Assembly: GCA_020747015.1 (NCBI GenBank)
Contig: JAGTJM010000019.1
Coordinates: forward strand, 62,001 to 126,000
Origin: Pyrenochaeta sp. MPI-SDFR-AT-0127
Lineage: Eukaryota > Ascomycota > Dothideomycetes > Pleosporales > Cucurbitariaceae
DNA length: 64,000 nt
Direction of reading: 5' to 3'
Part shown: piece by piece, positions 13,177 to 25,600 of the stretch
Layout of the letters: each line of letters starts with the position of its first letter
How positions within the stretch are numbered: the first letter of the stretch is position 1
Notes under the pieces: model-generated
What the model saw: only the letters and a program-made list of their open reading frames with translations
What the model was told of the DNA's origin: nothing
Databases searched by the model: none
Made by a program: the position numbers and the translations under genes

Positions 13177-13551
13177 TTAACGTGTTCCACCACCTTGTCG
13201 GCCAGTCGAAAACATACCAAAAACCAGAAAAACATGTCCTTACAATTGTAACGATAACTTCATAGTAACTTCTATATGTTTATTGCTAGCCTTGTCTACT
13301 TATATAGAGGCTCTTATTGATTAACTAGATTTATAAGTCTTACTTTTCTCTAGATATATCCCTCATTCTATGCAAATGTACTATATTTCGAGACCTTCTA
13401 GATAGATCGTCTTGAAAACCTAAGATATAGCTAAGAGTATATATAAAGACTGTTAAATGTTTATATCAAGTTATTGTTGAGATTGTAAGGGCCTATTTTT
13501 CTGGTTTTTGGTGTGTTTTCGACTGGCCGACAGGGTGGTGAAACACGTTAA
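13177..13551. mobile_element. MITE-like inverted-repeat element A
   Basis: The two ends are inverted copies over roughly 85-90 bases. The left end reads TTAACGTGTTCCACCACC and continues through GTCGGCCAGTCGAAAACA, CCAAAAACCAGAAAAA and CCTTACAAT. The right end, read on the other strand, gives the same blocks. Most differences between the arms are C/T or A/G transitions. The middle (about 13265-13480) is AT-rich with no coding frame. The outer bases TTAA...TTAA could be a TTAA target duplication, or a TA duplication as in Tc1/mariner-type elements. There is no transposase, so this would be a non-autonomous element. Its total length of about 375 bp fits a MITE. Confidence 0.8.
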
Positions 13552-13566
13552 CTAATTGACACCTGC

Positions 13567-13975
13567 TGACGTGTTTCACCAGAAAGTGGCCCACTTAGTG
13601 GCCCACCCCAAAAAACCCACTAAAAGTAGCCAAATCAGCATATTAAGATCTCAACCACGGCTGTATTTTATAGATCTAGAATTAGTATATAGTCTTTTTA
13701 CCCTACTTAGAGTATTTTCTAGGAGCGTAGAATATATTAAGGTTATAGTTATTAAGATATTCACTTTTAGCCCCTAAATTTTAACCAAAACTTCAGATTA
13801 AGAGATTAGCTATAGTCTATACACTTATACTCTAGAATATACTTTCTAATAGTAATAGAAAGCTATCTCTAAGACCTAGTCCTATGAGATCTAGCTATGG
13901 TTGAGATCTCAACATGCTGATTTGGCATTTTTGGTGGGTTTTTGGGGTGGGCCACTTTCTGGTGGAACACGTTAA
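13567..13975. mobile_element. MITE-like inverted-repeat element B
   Basis: A second inverted-repeat element lies about 15 bp from the first. The left arm starts ACGTGTTTCACCAGAAAGTG at 13569. The right arm, read on the opposite strand from about 13973, starts ACGTGTTCCACCAGAAAGTG. Similarity continues for about 90 bases through GGCCCACCCC, AAAAACCCAC, CCAAATCAGCAT and GAGATCTCAACCA-like blocks. The left arm has an internal duplication of about 12 bases around AGTGGCCCACTTAGTGGCCC, which the right arm lacks. The outer 13 bases (ACGTGTTYCACCA) are shared with element A, but the rest of the arms differ. The centre is AT-rich and rich in TA and TATAG words. No transposase is present. Confidence 0.8.
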
Positions 13976-15683
13976 AAGACTATTATTACGTAATCTTAAC
14001 TTCGTGGACCGTTGCTTTATGTGGCAATAATCCTCAATCTTGAAGATTGCTGTCACCGAATCGACGTGATAGGGTACTGGAATTTTGTATAGTTTCACAG
14101 ATTTGAGCCGCTAGATTGAGCTATGATGCTCAAACGACCTTGGGTCTCGGTGTACACGCAAGCCTCAAAGACGAACCATCGTTCCCATTCAATACAGCGC
14201 CTATCAGTTCGTTCGTCATACCAACTCCTCCTATCCCAAGGTAGTAGCATACCCCACAGCCAAGGTGTGAGTTGGTCGGGGCCAAACTTGGAGCTGCTAA
14301 CCAGATTACCAATGCGTGATTATAGTGATCAAAGAAATGATGAGCTATATACAATAACTCTAGTATAAACTACAGTTCACTGTACCTACTTCGCTAGTCT
14401 AGAATGTCATCGGCACTGAGTCCCTACATCAACCTCCGCTCATAGATTATTACATCATTCAGAGCTCAGTCTGGTGTAGCATTCTTCCACAAATCTTGTG
14501 CGGCTTCGTTCAGTTTATGAACAACCGCAGGCAAATTTTCCTTTTTTTTCACCTTTAGTACGAGTCTATAGGCTGTTTGTGCTCTCAAGAAGTGTTAGGG
14601 AATGGAGCAGTCGGCGAACAGATCCCTTTCAGGGAGTCCTGATCTTTGGTTCCTGCATATGCTGTTCCTGCATATGCTGTTCCTGCATCAGAAGCCTACT
14701 TGATTATCTCTGGGCCCTCTGACTGTGCTCCAGGCAATGCAGCCGGGCATTTTCAAAACCTGAGAACATGTCTAAATGACGTCTATAAACGCCCTGTATT
14801 TTTCTGTGTCACAAAATGCACAGAACTTTCAATTCAAGCTATATATGCACGACGTGCCAGAATTTCGAAATCCCTTTATGTTAAGAAGAACCTACCGACT
14901 CAGGACTCGTATGCAGTCTTTCCATACCTACTTGCTTTACTACAAACATTCATGCCATCGTCACTAGGCGCGATTCTCATCAAGCGGATCAACTAGTCGT
15001 CATAAACTACAATACATGCCTGCACAATCAAAACCTCTTGATCGTAGATGTCGGGCATGGTTTATTACACACTTCACGCTTCCCCTGACGTATGTCCTAA
15101 GTGTTGTGCTCGTCAAAACATATAACAGTCAGAACAAACTACACCAGGTTCAGCAGAAACCATTCGATCGAAATGTTATATCACAACAAATTCCGCGCAA
15201 CTATATCCAACGATGAAGAGTTTCCTTTAGTGCATTCTGTTCGAAAGGATTCATTATCATGTTTAGGTCAATCGTTTCGCTGTGTATACATCGATGCTTG
15301 AGAGCAGCGAGGATCATAGTTTGTTGAGCAATCACAGCAATCATTCTCCAAAAGCAGAATTATAGTTATGTGTATAATTTCCAATTCATAGCATACTGGG
15401 CCAGTGTCAACGCCACCATGCTGGTCATGCAACCAATGAACAAGGATTTTCATTAGCGCTTATGGTCGCCTGAACTGCAAGTGTGGTGCTTTTACCTGCA
15501 TCTATTGGAAACTACTGCTTCTGGAAATATAGTAGCTATATTAAGATGAGAAGCCGAGATTGCTAGGTATGCAGGCAAGCAGCACCTTTGTGGTATAGCT
15601 CTACAAACTGTTCACGTATTTATAGATTTAATATAATAAAGACTATATACCAGGCGTTATACGATTAGCAAACACCCTGGATT
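13976..15683. other. Gene-poor region with a 15-bp tandem repeat
   Basis: There are short frames only, none with family features. At 14649-14688 a 15-bp unit (gttcctgcatatgct) occurs twice in full and once in part. The last few hundred bases must include the promoter of the FAD-type gene starting at 15684. Confidence 0.4.
14649..14688 (+). repeat. Short tandem repeat, 15-bp unit, 2.7 copies
   Basis: The unit gttcctgcatatgct is repeated exactly at 14649-14663 and 14664-14678. A partial third copy follows to 14688. Confidence 0.85.
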
Positions 15684-17510
15684 ATGGCTAACAAGACGTT
15701 ACATGCTAGCGGATTCGACTCAACTAACAACTACTTTGCGCAGAATTGCTCTCAGAACACTGTCGTTCCAGACGATAGTCAGTCAAACTCGCTATCAGTG
15801 GCGAAAGATGCTAGCTTTGTTGCCATCGGTCTTGGAGGTACGAACATGCTCGCGATGTTATGGGCTATAGCCATGGGCCGCCGTGCAGTTGGTGTTGAAA
15901 TTCGCGGTGATCCGTTCCTAGGCGTCCACTGGAATATTCGCGAAGATATGTATCACCAACTAGGGCTCATCGATAAGATGATGTTAGAGCGTTATGGTAG
16001 AGACAGCATCCCAAAGAAGCTCGATGGGTCGCTGCTCAGTCTGGCAGACACATTCTATCACTCGTCCACAAAGTCTCGCGATGTGATACCAGACGCTGTC
16101 ATCGATGGTTATGATAAAGGACATCACTTGACAGGCAGGATCCTCAACATCGAGTATATTGACGACCGCTGGAAAAATGGGAGACCCCATCGCACAGTGA
16201 CTACTGTGCCAACCCCTATGCTGCCTGTACAACCTGATGCGTCCAAGATCCGGACCGATATGAAAAAAGTACTTGATGGCCCTTCAACGTGGCAATCTGG
16301 AGCATTTTATATACAACTGCTCCTTCGCCGTTTCCTCGAGCGGCTTGAAGAGATGGATGTGAAAGCCGGCAGGATTCCTAGGTGTCGGCTCTTCACCAAA
16401 CATCGCGTCGTGCAAGATGGAAGCGGTTTCCTTCGTCTTCCTTGCGGCCGTGTTCAGATTATTATTGAAGAAGTCACGGAATTACATTACCACAGCGATC
16501 TCGAACGAATCCGTACCCCAGGAAGCGATGTAATTGACTTAGGCATCCCCGAACTCTTCAGCGTCGCCACTGGCATTAACTGTCGAGAAGCAGAGCGTTT
16601 GGGATTCCAGCAAAACGACGTTGAAGTCGACCATGGTGATGGACAGGGTTTGAAAATCGCTCAAGCAGACTTCATCGCAGCGCAGATTGAAATCCTTGTC
16701 GACGGGCGCTTGCGTCGACGCATCGCATCTGAATTCGACCAGAATGGCAACGAGTTTTGGGTACGACAGATTGCAGTCGGACATGAAGGTGATCCACGAA
16801 TCGCTTGGCTTATCGTTGAAGTGCCAGAATACATGTCCTTCTGCCCCCTTGAGCGTGGTTTGATTTGTCAGGGCACCAGCAAAAATTCTCCAGAGTACTT
16901 TGCCGCATATCAATCCTTGCTATACGACTACTACATATCCCAAGCCTCACTCATTCTTGAAGTCTCATCCGACCAACTTCGCCGTGTGAGCGTCGTCTAC
17001 GGTCCCAAGCCATTCAGCCTCATTGAGCGCATCGGGGTTGACGCTCGAATCGCTACCAATGGGGTTGTCGCAGGAGACTCATTCGGCAATGGCCATTTTC
17101 TGCATTCAGCGGGTGCTATGTGCGGTATGCTTGGCCATGCATACCGGTTCCTCGAATACTGGCAACATCGCTCTGATCTCCATGGCACTGAGTGTTCCAT
17201 TCGTCACCTTGCAGACCGCATCAAAGCCGACACTGAAGCACTACTAGAGGTCAGTGCGAAGGAATTTAGTCAAGCAATTCCTATCAATTTCGGCGTAGAG
17301 AGGGGAAAGAAGGTCGCCGCTGCTAGTGGCATTGCGGAGGGCAAGAGGGCAAAAGTGAGTGCGAAGAGAGGAAGGATATGGGATCAGGCTCCATTGAACC
17401 CAACGGATTGGAGAAGGCTATTCATAAGGAATGGAATGGTATGGAATGATAAACTACCGACTATTGACGCACTGCATCCGGCGCTGAGGAAGGCAGCAGC
17501 AAAGCTTTGA
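15684..17510 (+). CDS. FAD-binding-type protein of bacterial appearance
   Basis: An intronless frame of 608 residues. A dinucleotide-binding motif of Rossmann type stands at residues 45-76: FVAIGLGGTNMLAMLW, then the acidic strand end VGVEIRGDP. Near the C-terminal third, RIATNGVVAGDSFGNGHFL resembles the FAD-contacting G-D motif of flavin-dependent oxidoreductases. The intervening blocks (WNIREDMYHQLGLIDKMM, VLDGPSTWQSGA, RIASEFDQNGNEFWVRQIAV) look like an uncharacterised group I associate with actinobacteria. That association is from memory and has not been searched. There is no signal peptide or membrane segment, so the protein is probably soluble. The start at 15684 is the first ATG; the conserved part begins near residue 43, so the first 40 residues may be a fungal addition. 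It stands alone between gene-poor stretches. The reaction and substrate are unknown. Confidence 0.65.
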   Translation: MANKTLHASGFDSTNNYFAQNCSQNTVVPDDSQSNSLSVAKDASFVAIGLGGTNMLAMLWAIAMGRRAVGVEIRGDPFLGVHWNIREDMYHQLGLIDKMMLERYGRDSIPKKLDGSLLSLADTFYHSSTKSRDVIPDAVIDGYDKGHHLTGRILNIEYIDDRWKNGRPHRTVTTVPTPMLPVQPDASKIRTDMKKVLDGPSTWQSGAFYIQLLLRRFLERLEEMDVKAGRIPRCRLFTKHRVVQDGSGFLRLPCGRVQIIIEEVTELHYHSDLERIRTPGSDVIDLGIPELFSVATGINCREAERLGFQQNDVEVDHGDGQGLKIAQADFIAAQIEILVDGRLRRRIASEFDQNGNEFWVRQIAVGHEGDPRIAWLIVEVPEYMSFCPLERGLICQGTSKNSPEYFAAYQSLLYDYYISQASLILEVSSDQLRRVSVVYGPKPFSLIERIGVDARIATNGVVAGDSFGNGHFLHSAGAMCGMLGHAYRFLEYWQHRSDLHGTECSIRHLADRIKADTEALLEVSAKEFSQAIPINFGVERGKKVAAASGIAEGKRAKVSAKRGRIWDQAPLNPTDWRRLFIRNGMVWNDKLPTIDALHPALRKAAAKL

Positions 17511-18476
17511 TAGAGGGACTCTGATGGAGTGAACCATAATGTACGCAAGGAGTTTTCCCCAACCTGACAAAGTATCCAAGCGATGCAATTGCCTTGTTTA
17601 CACCTTTTGACAAGTATCCACATCCGGTAATGTTCATGCTCCTTCGATAAGTCGCCTTATGTAATCCGTATGCTCGATCGCGTCGAGGTAATCACAATAA
17701 ATCGAACCGTCTTCTAGGACCATAACGACATTAGGCTTGCAGAATGTAATTAGCAAATATGCTTTCGGAGTAGATTATCTAGAACATTAAGCCTCCAAGT
17801 ATGCTTGTAGAATATTCCGGAAGCATACCTTATGTGAGCGACAAAGCAATCTCAACAAGAAGTTCAGTTGTTCTTTAGTTGGGACGACTTATACATAGAG
17901 TGCAAATGACGACACCAATCTTTAATGCTAACCTATCTGGGTAACGGACCCACCCATGCGACAAAATTTTATAGCGAGAAGCCCTTAATGGCTGTCTAAA
18001 TTCCCAAGGCTAGATTACATAATCGCTCCCAGACTTGGCAGCTTCACAAAACAGATCCTCAACAACCCACACCACACATACGTTTGGCTTCCTGCTAGAT
18101 ATATTGCATAGACCTCCCTTCCATCGAAACATCTTCGTATCTGGCTACCTGAGTCTCTCTGTTTCAATACTCGCTTGATCTACCTATATCCACCCATAAA
18201 TCCGTGGCACCTTAACCGGAAAGCCAACTTCTAGTGCCACCACACCAATATTTTTGACTTATACCAGCAAAAAACACCCGCCTCGCCAATCCGGCATAAA
18301 CTGGGAGGAGAAGTCTGTTCCACCCTCCCTTCTGAAGTACCCTATGTATTCCGTATCCAACACCCAAACCACTCAGTTCGTCCTCGGCATAGTCCGCGGG
18401 GCGAGATATCGAAGATTGAAAACGTAAATTGCATTTCGACCTTTACGTGTCTTGAACAGGCCTAGATTTGAGCATC
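17511..18476. other. Upstream region of the sodium-ATPase gene
   Basis: No gene seen. An imperfect inverted repeat (tatgctttcggagta at 17758-17772 against tattccggaagcata at 17813-17827, 13 of 15 matching) could form a hairpin. The stretch from about 18040 is C-rich and T-rich with few G, typical of a fungal promoter and 5' leader. Confidence 0.4.
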
Positions 18477-21400
18477 ATGGGAAAGAAAGGAAACGCGTCC
18501 CTTGAGGGCCATGTCAGTGGACAATCAAACCGTCCACTGTCCCTTCCCGCTCATAGTCTCTCTGTTCAACATGTCGTGGACGAACTGAAATCGGATACTT
18601 GGTCTGGTCTGGATGAAGCTGAAGCAAAGTTCCGCCTTGAGGACTATGGGACGAACGAGCTTGGAGAGGTTGAGGGCGTTTCCGTCATCAAGATTCTCAT
18701 CGCCCAGGTCGCTAACGCAATGACCATGGTTTTGATACTTGCCATGGCCGTCAGCTTTGGTATACAATCTTGGATCGAAGGCGGAGTCGTCACTGCTGTC
18801 ATTTTACTCAACATAGTTGTTGGCTTCTTCCAAGAATGGTCCGCCGAGAAGACTATGGACTCTTTGCGCTCTCTGAGCTCACCAACCGCCCGTCTAATTC
18901 GTGGAGGCCAACAAATTACTGTACCATCGGCTGAAGTTGTTCCCGGCGACATCATTGAAATCAAGACTGGAGACACTCTGCCAGCCGATATCCGGTAATT
19001 AATCTTTGAACAGCGAGTTCGGTCTTTGTCCTTGCTAACACATTCTCAGTATATTTGAGGCTGTTAATTTTGAGACTGATGAGGCCCTATTAACGGGAGA
19101 ATCACTGCCTGTTCGCAAACAAGAAGAACAAGTATTTCCTGAGAAGACTGGCCCAGGTGATCGCCTTAATGTTGCATACAGTTCGTCAAACGTAACTAAA
19201 GGCCGTGCCAAGGGGATCGTGTTTGCGACAGGACCTTTCACGGAGATTGGCGCCATCGCTGCACAACTACGGGAAACCAAATCCAGAGTTCGGCCTGTAA
19301 AAAGAAAGCCAGATGGCAAGGCAAAGCCACATCGCTACCTCGAGGCGTATACGCTCACATTCACTGATGCTATTGGACGGTTCCTTGGTCTGAACGTTGG
19401 GACGCCTTTGCAGAGGAAGCTGTCTAAGCTTGCGATGCTATTATTTGGCATAGCTGTGGTGTGTGCGATTATCGTCCTTGGAGCGAACAAGTTTGATACT
19501 AGACAAGAGGTCATCATCTATGCGGTCGCAACTGGGTTGTCCATGATCCCAGCCAGTTTGGTAGTAGTACTTACCATTACAATGGCGGCTGGGACCAAGA
19601 GTATGGTCAAGCGAAATGTTATCGTTCGAAATCTCAAGTCTCTTGAAGCGCTCGGTGGCGTAACAGATATTTGCTCTGACAAGACGGGAACTTTGACTCA
19701 AGGCAAGATGATTGCTCGTGGTGCCTGGATCCCAGGATTTGGAACATACACCATCGAGAACTCTACCGCGCCCCAGGATCCTACGGCTGGTGATGTCCGC
19801 TTTCACCCTGGATCACCTTGGGAATTGGATCTTAAGGCTGGTGGTGATCCTTGTGGCCAAGTCATCTCGCCAGAGAAGCTTGAGGGTCATAACAAAGGCG
19901 GGTTTCAACAGTTCCTGAACGTTGCATCCTTGGCCAACCTTGCTGCTGTAAAATGCAAAAACGACGGTAAATGGGAGGCACATGGCGACCCAACTGAGAT
20001 AGCCATTCAAGTCTTCGCCGCTCGATTCGGAATGAATAGGAGCCATCTTGTCAAGGGTGAAAACGCTCAGTGGGAAGATTTGGTAGAATTGCCTTTCGAC
20101 TCGGACGTTAAACGCATGTCAGTCATCATGAAGCACTCGAGTGGCAATTTCGCCTTCACCAAGGGCGCCGTCGAACGAGTCATCCAAAGTTGTACCACGT
20201 ATCTCGCCGACGGCACAGAGAATATCCAAGAGGTCACCGAAGAATTTCGTAACGAAGTCTTGCAAAATATGGAGGCTTTGGCTAGTCTCGGCCTTCGCGT
20301 GTTGGCTTTGGCCAGCAAGAAGTACCTAGGAGATGTTCAGAAAGGCGCTGAAGTCAACCGCGCTTCAGTCGAATCCGAGCTCGTCTTTCGCGGTCTAATT
20401 GGTCTATATGATCCTCCTCGGCCAGAGTCCGCGGTTGCCGTACGACAATGCCACGAAGCAGGCATCGAAGTGCACATGTTGACTGGTGATCATCCAGAGA
20501 CTGCCAAAGCAATTGCCGTTGAAGTTCACATTCTGCCATCTCCAGAGCGCATGAAGAGGATCTCTGCAGATGTTGCAAGGTCTTTAGTCATGACTGCTTC
20601 TCAATTTGATAGTCTTACAGACGATCAGGTGGACGAGTTGCCTGTATTGCCATTAGTCGTTGCAAGATGCGCGCCGAGCACCAAGGTCCGTATGATTGAG
20701 GCCCTTCATCGTCGGGGGCGCTTCTGTGCCATGGTAAGTGATTCTCAAAGCTTCTGATAACATTTTTAAGTACTAATAACCTTCAGACCGGTGACGGCGT
20801 GAATGACTCACCTTCGCTAAAGCGTGCTGATGTTGGTATCGCAATGGGCCAAGCTGGTTCTGACGTAGCGAAGGTATGACTATCTTCAGACATACTTGAT
20901 CTTCTCATCCACAGGATGCTGATATTTATCTAGGAAGCATCTGATATTGTACTGACGGACGATAATTTCGCATCCATTCTCGCCGCTATCGAAGAAGGTC
21001 GTCGAATCTTCGACAATATTCAAAAATTTGTACTCCACGTCCTCGCCGAAAATGTCGCACAAGCAGGGACCCTTCTCGTGGGTCTCGCCTTCAAAGACTC
21101 TACCGGTTTATCTGTGTTCCCGCTCGCTCCAGTCCAGGTAGTTTGGATCATCATGGCAACGTCTGGGATGCCCGATATGGGCCTCGGATTTGAACGAGCT
21201 GTACCAGACATCCTTCAGCGCCCACCTCAATCACTCAAGACCGGTATATTCACTATGGAATTCCTTGTCGACATGGTAGTCTATGGCCTGTGGATCACCT
21301 TGTTGTGCCTCTCGAGTTTCGTCCTGGTAGTCTACGGCTTCGGTAACGGAGAGCTAGGCCAAGGATGCAACGAGAGATACAGCGAGTCATGCGAGCTTGT

Positions 21401-21863
21401 CTTCCGTGCTCGCGCCACGACATTCGCATGTCTGACGTGGTTCGCCCTCTTCCTGGCGTGGGAAATGATCGATATGCGTCGTTCCTTTTTCCGCATGCAG
21501 CCCGACTCGAAGCGCTATTTCACACAATGGGCAATTGACGTATGGCGTAACCAGTTTCTGTTCTGGGCCGTCGTCGCTGGCTTTGTTACCTTGTTTCCAT
21601 TGATCTATATTCCTACCCTTAATACGGTGGTCTTCAAGCACGCCCCAATCGATTGGGAGTGGGGCATTGTATTCATTGCTGCGGGCTTGTTCTTCGCAGG
21701 CGTGGAGACGTGGAAATGGGCAAAGAGGATCTACTTCCGTCGCCAAGCTCGTAAACAGACTGGTAAGGTTGACAAGAATATGGATATTGAGGATCGGGTC
21801 TTCGGCCGATATTATACCGCTAACACAACTGAGTCGGAAGGGACATCGCAGGAGAAGGTTTAG
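18477..21863 (+). CDS. ENA1: ENA-type P-type (IID) sodium/potassium export ATPase
   Basis: Four exons, 18477-18994, 19050-20733, 20787-20873 and 20934-21863, give 1072 residues. This is a plasma-membrane cation pump that exports Na+ (and K+ or Li+) using ATP; fungal ENA pumps matter at high salt or high pH. Visible motifs: cation ATPase N-terminal segment (EAEAKFRLEDYGTNEL), actuator motif LLTGES, membrane helix 4 with the ENA-type SMIPASLVVVLTITMA, phosphorylation motif CSDKTGTLTQGKM (aspartate near residue 383), nucleotide-domain KGAVERV, then MLTGDHPET and TGDGVNDSP. The last motif lies just after the second intron. Several C-terminal membrane helices follow. The third acceptor was placed at 20933, because the nearer CAG at 20914 gives an early stop. 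The ATG at 18477 is the first in frame. The symbol is by family; which ENA paralogue this is cannot be told. Confidence 0.92.
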
Positions 21864-22651
21864 AAAAACGCTGGTTGTGACAACAGAAGAGAGCAGGAGA
21901 GCAAATGCCCCAGGAGATTTGTTCGTCGATTGTGGTGAGGGGTGCGGGAGGCACAAGAATGTACTGAGTGGAGAATGGTGGATCTATGTTGCGTTCAAAT
22001 TGTAACTACTGTGCTATGTTTAGGAGTTTCGGTCTAGTGATTTACGGGATAATAAAAAAGGATTACATCCACCAAATACATAGTGTGACTTACTTCATCA
22101 GCAAGTAGGGCTTCTGCAGTGAAATCAGCTGCCGAAGTATTCGGAGGCATGTTTGTTCAATAACTTCAATTTGTGATGCGGCTAAGGTGCACATCATGTT
22201 TGATCCTCAAAGTATGTCTATTAAACCATATTCTCACAATCGTACTATACACTTGTTGAATCGAAGCTGTGCTTTTCCAAACCCTATGAGCCCATACCCT
22301 CGATGGTTCCAACTGGCAATATCCATGGTCTCACCCCACAGCGAAACTTGAAACCTCACGCGCATACCAATTATGTCCAAATCCAAACCAATACTTTTTT
22401 TTAACGTCCCAAACCAGCTCACCGGCAATTCGCCTCATTCTTGCACGCTGCGCTATTCGCTTCACATTTGCAAACTTCATCGTTGAGCGTGCCACATCTT
22501 CCTGACCCTGGATGTAGTGGCGAGAAGCGCATTCTATCTGCCACTCGCCATGACACTACGGTAATAGTTGGTGCTGAGCTCACACGAGTGCTTAAGCCAG
22601 AGATCTTCGGTCAGTGGAAGTTTGAGGACGGTAGCGCGGTTGATGTGCTGT
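21864..22651. other. Intergenic region between convergent genes
   Basis: This lies between the 3' ends of the ATPase gene and NUP145. A plus-strand frame at 22441-22725 overlaps the end of NUP145 and shows no family features. An AATAAAAAAG stretch near 22051-22060 could serve 3' end formation of the ATPase gene. Confidence 0.4.
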
Positions 22652-25600
22652 CTATGTTAGCTTCAAAACATCCCTATGGTGGCGTAATGGTTCTAGACAT
22701 ACCTGGTTCTTCGCCACAAGATTAGCGACTGTCCCCGCAATCTCCATAAGTGCAACACGCTCCTCTAGCCCGCAGGTTTCGAGCCTATCTCGCGCTGCAA
22801 CCTCAAGTGCACGCTGCAACTTGACTAGTAACTCTTGTATGCGCTTGTTCAGGTCTTCATCCACACGGTACGTTGAGCGCTGACCAGTCAGATCAACTAG
22901 CTCAATGTAATCGAAATAGATCTGGCCACCCTGAGCCCAACCTTGGACAGGCTCTTTACGACGATGGGACGCACTACGTGTCGATGAAGCGAACGAGGCA
23001 GGGCTGTTCGTTGGTGTCGGTAGGAAACCACCCATAAGCTCGCGGAGAGGATCGTAGTCGCGCGAGATGATAGCATCCGGGCCAACTTTGCGGCACAGAA
23101 CTTCATGTGCTTCTTCTACCTCCTCAGCCTTGATGAGATGTGTGGCCTGGCGCAGGGCATCGCCTTCAGTCTTTGCTTGTAGTGCAGCGGCACCGTGAAG
23201 CCAAGTCGTAGGCACATGTAGCTCATTCGTCAGATATGTGTACGTAGTGTTTGTATCTTCCAGAACGTAGGTGTTGGAAAACTGGTTGAGGAGGGAGCGT
23301 ATATAGTGCTCGCGCATTGCTGGTGAGGATAAATGGGTGTAAGCCCAGACACCAGTTGTCCAATAATCAGGCGTGTGTAGTGAGGCGGCGTATGTGAGTG
23401 TGATCTTATCACCAAGCTCGACAAGCGGATTCGCTGCCTGCCCATCCGTTTCGACAGCAGATGTAGTTGATGACAGGAAAGAGGCTCGATGATCGCCGTC
23501 GCCCTGACCGCGGACGGTTGGCATACCAACCTTTCGTTCATCTGCTTCATTTTGATCTTCGTGGCGGGATCTGAAGAGTTGGAATAATTGAAACGACAGG
23601 CGAGCGTTCAGTGGATGACCGGAAACATTCTCAGGTGACAGGACATCCTCAATATTGGCGTCCAGATCCATCTTGGAAGCGGCGTACAGCTTCAAGATAC
23701 CCCAAAGTAGATCTTCACGGTGCTCAGCTTCCGGATCGTTCCATCCCATGTCAACATCTTCTTGAACAAACCATGGCACAGGTTTGACGTCTTCCTTCCC
23801 ATCCCTAATAGCATCCGCAAATTGGGCTACAGCTAGTTCGATTGGCTCTTCAGTCATGATGCCATACCACAGACGAAGACCGAACGCACGCCGCCAATCG
23901 AGAGCGAAGCGGCCAGAGATATTGAAAGTGGACGCCTTGTTCTCTCGACCAGTTCCAACCTTTCCTTCTGATTGAGCGCAATTCCCGGAAAGCAGCTCGT
24001 ACAGCGCGCGATGAGGATCTTCCATCTCAGATAGCACATCAAGACGGCGCCACTCCTCTATCTGGGTCACCATGCTTTGACGCATCGTTGCATCACCGCC
24101 GATCTGAGCAATCATTGTGGCAAGTCGAAGATCCAGACCTTCCAACAGCGCATGACATGCATCAGCGACGTTGTTGCAGCTAAGTTGCGCAATAGCGCGT
24201 TCCTCGAGAGACGCAGCTTGATGAGAATGCTTCTGTGCATCGTCCCACACGAGAAGCTTCCAAAATTCAGAAAGTTTCTCTTTTTTATAGATCTCTCCAT
24301 CTTCAGGTCGTACGCCGTCTGGAATCTTGTCGGCATCATCGAAGAGGAGCGAGAGTAATTGCCAAGCATGTTGTTCATGTGTGCCCTCTGTCGTGTCCAT
24401 TGTAACAGCTTTGGCAAGATCAGAAAACTCGACAGGGGCAGGGTCGGTCTGCAGTCTGGCTGAAGGCACGCCATCATGCGTGAAAATCTTGGTGTACTTT
24501 TTCTGGAGGTTCAATGTCTCGGGTACGGACTGGTCAATTAGTCGGAAAGTTGCAAATTTAGAAAGAATTATAACTAACATTACTAAAAGTAGGCATCTTC
24601 GCAAATCTAATGTCCTTTAAAGCACCAACGAGAGGCTCTTGTGCAGTAGAGAAGACACTACCCTCGAGGTTAGTAGGGCCTTTGCTGCCATAGATCAGGA
24701 CATTGGTTTCGCTAAAGTGGGGTTTGCTGCAGCTGTGGAAGTCTTTGTCGGAACCGGTGACTTGATCGAGATCGGAGGCGGTTTTGGGTCGCTTTGAATA
24801 TGGTAACTAGAGACAAGAGTTTCAGCAAATCTTGTCCCACATCAATTTGTGACTACATACATGGGTGGACCTAGGGTCCGATCGTCAATCTATGAATGAG
24901 AACCACGAAGGAAACCCACCACAGCTTGCGCCCGTAATAAAGAAACGCTCAAGGGAAGGGGAAGTCAAACCTCAATGCCATGTCCTATCCGTTTGGGAAG
25001 CTTCTGCTTCTCCGTCTCACCAAAAAGAGAGTCCATCAGATCCATAGCCGTGGTCAGTGGTCGAGCGCCGAAAGATTGCGATAATATATTCGGGTTCGCG
25101 TCGTTTTCTCGTAGCACGTTGCCCTGGCTCTCGCGAAGGGCTTGTCGATCCTGCTTCTTTGGACTGATCGTGCGCTGAAGCTGGTTGGCCCAATCATCAT
25201 CGAACACAGGACGGGCTTTAGAAGGTGTACCCATGCCTGAACGCAATACTTGACTGGCTTTGAGAATTGACTTGGGCTTTAATGTGTCTCTAAAAGGGTC
25301 TTCCTTGGCGGGTGCTTGCTCCGTGGTTTGAACTGGTCCAGACGCAGAATCCGCCATGTCCTGATCTTGCACCAATTCCGATTCGCTCTCTTCAGAATAG
25401 TCAGTATCATGCTGACCATCAAGCGAACCCACGGAGCGCTGCCCTAAAAAAGACTCGCCGTGAGAAACCATCTCATCATCCTCGTAAGCAACCTCATCGC
25501 CGAAACCACCTGGAACGCTGGCACGCGAGCGCATACCCTTCTTGAAGTCAAAGGTATCATCAGGGCTGGACTGGGACTGAGTAGGGCTAACGAATGAGTC

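Noticed and set aside
13177..13975. A single larger transposon with nested ends
   Set aside because: Each half has its own complete pair of matching arms and the two arm sequences differ beyond the first 13 bases, so two elements explain it better.
22441..22725. Plus-strand frame overlapping the NUP145 3' end
   Set aside because: It overlaps a well-supported exon and has no family features.
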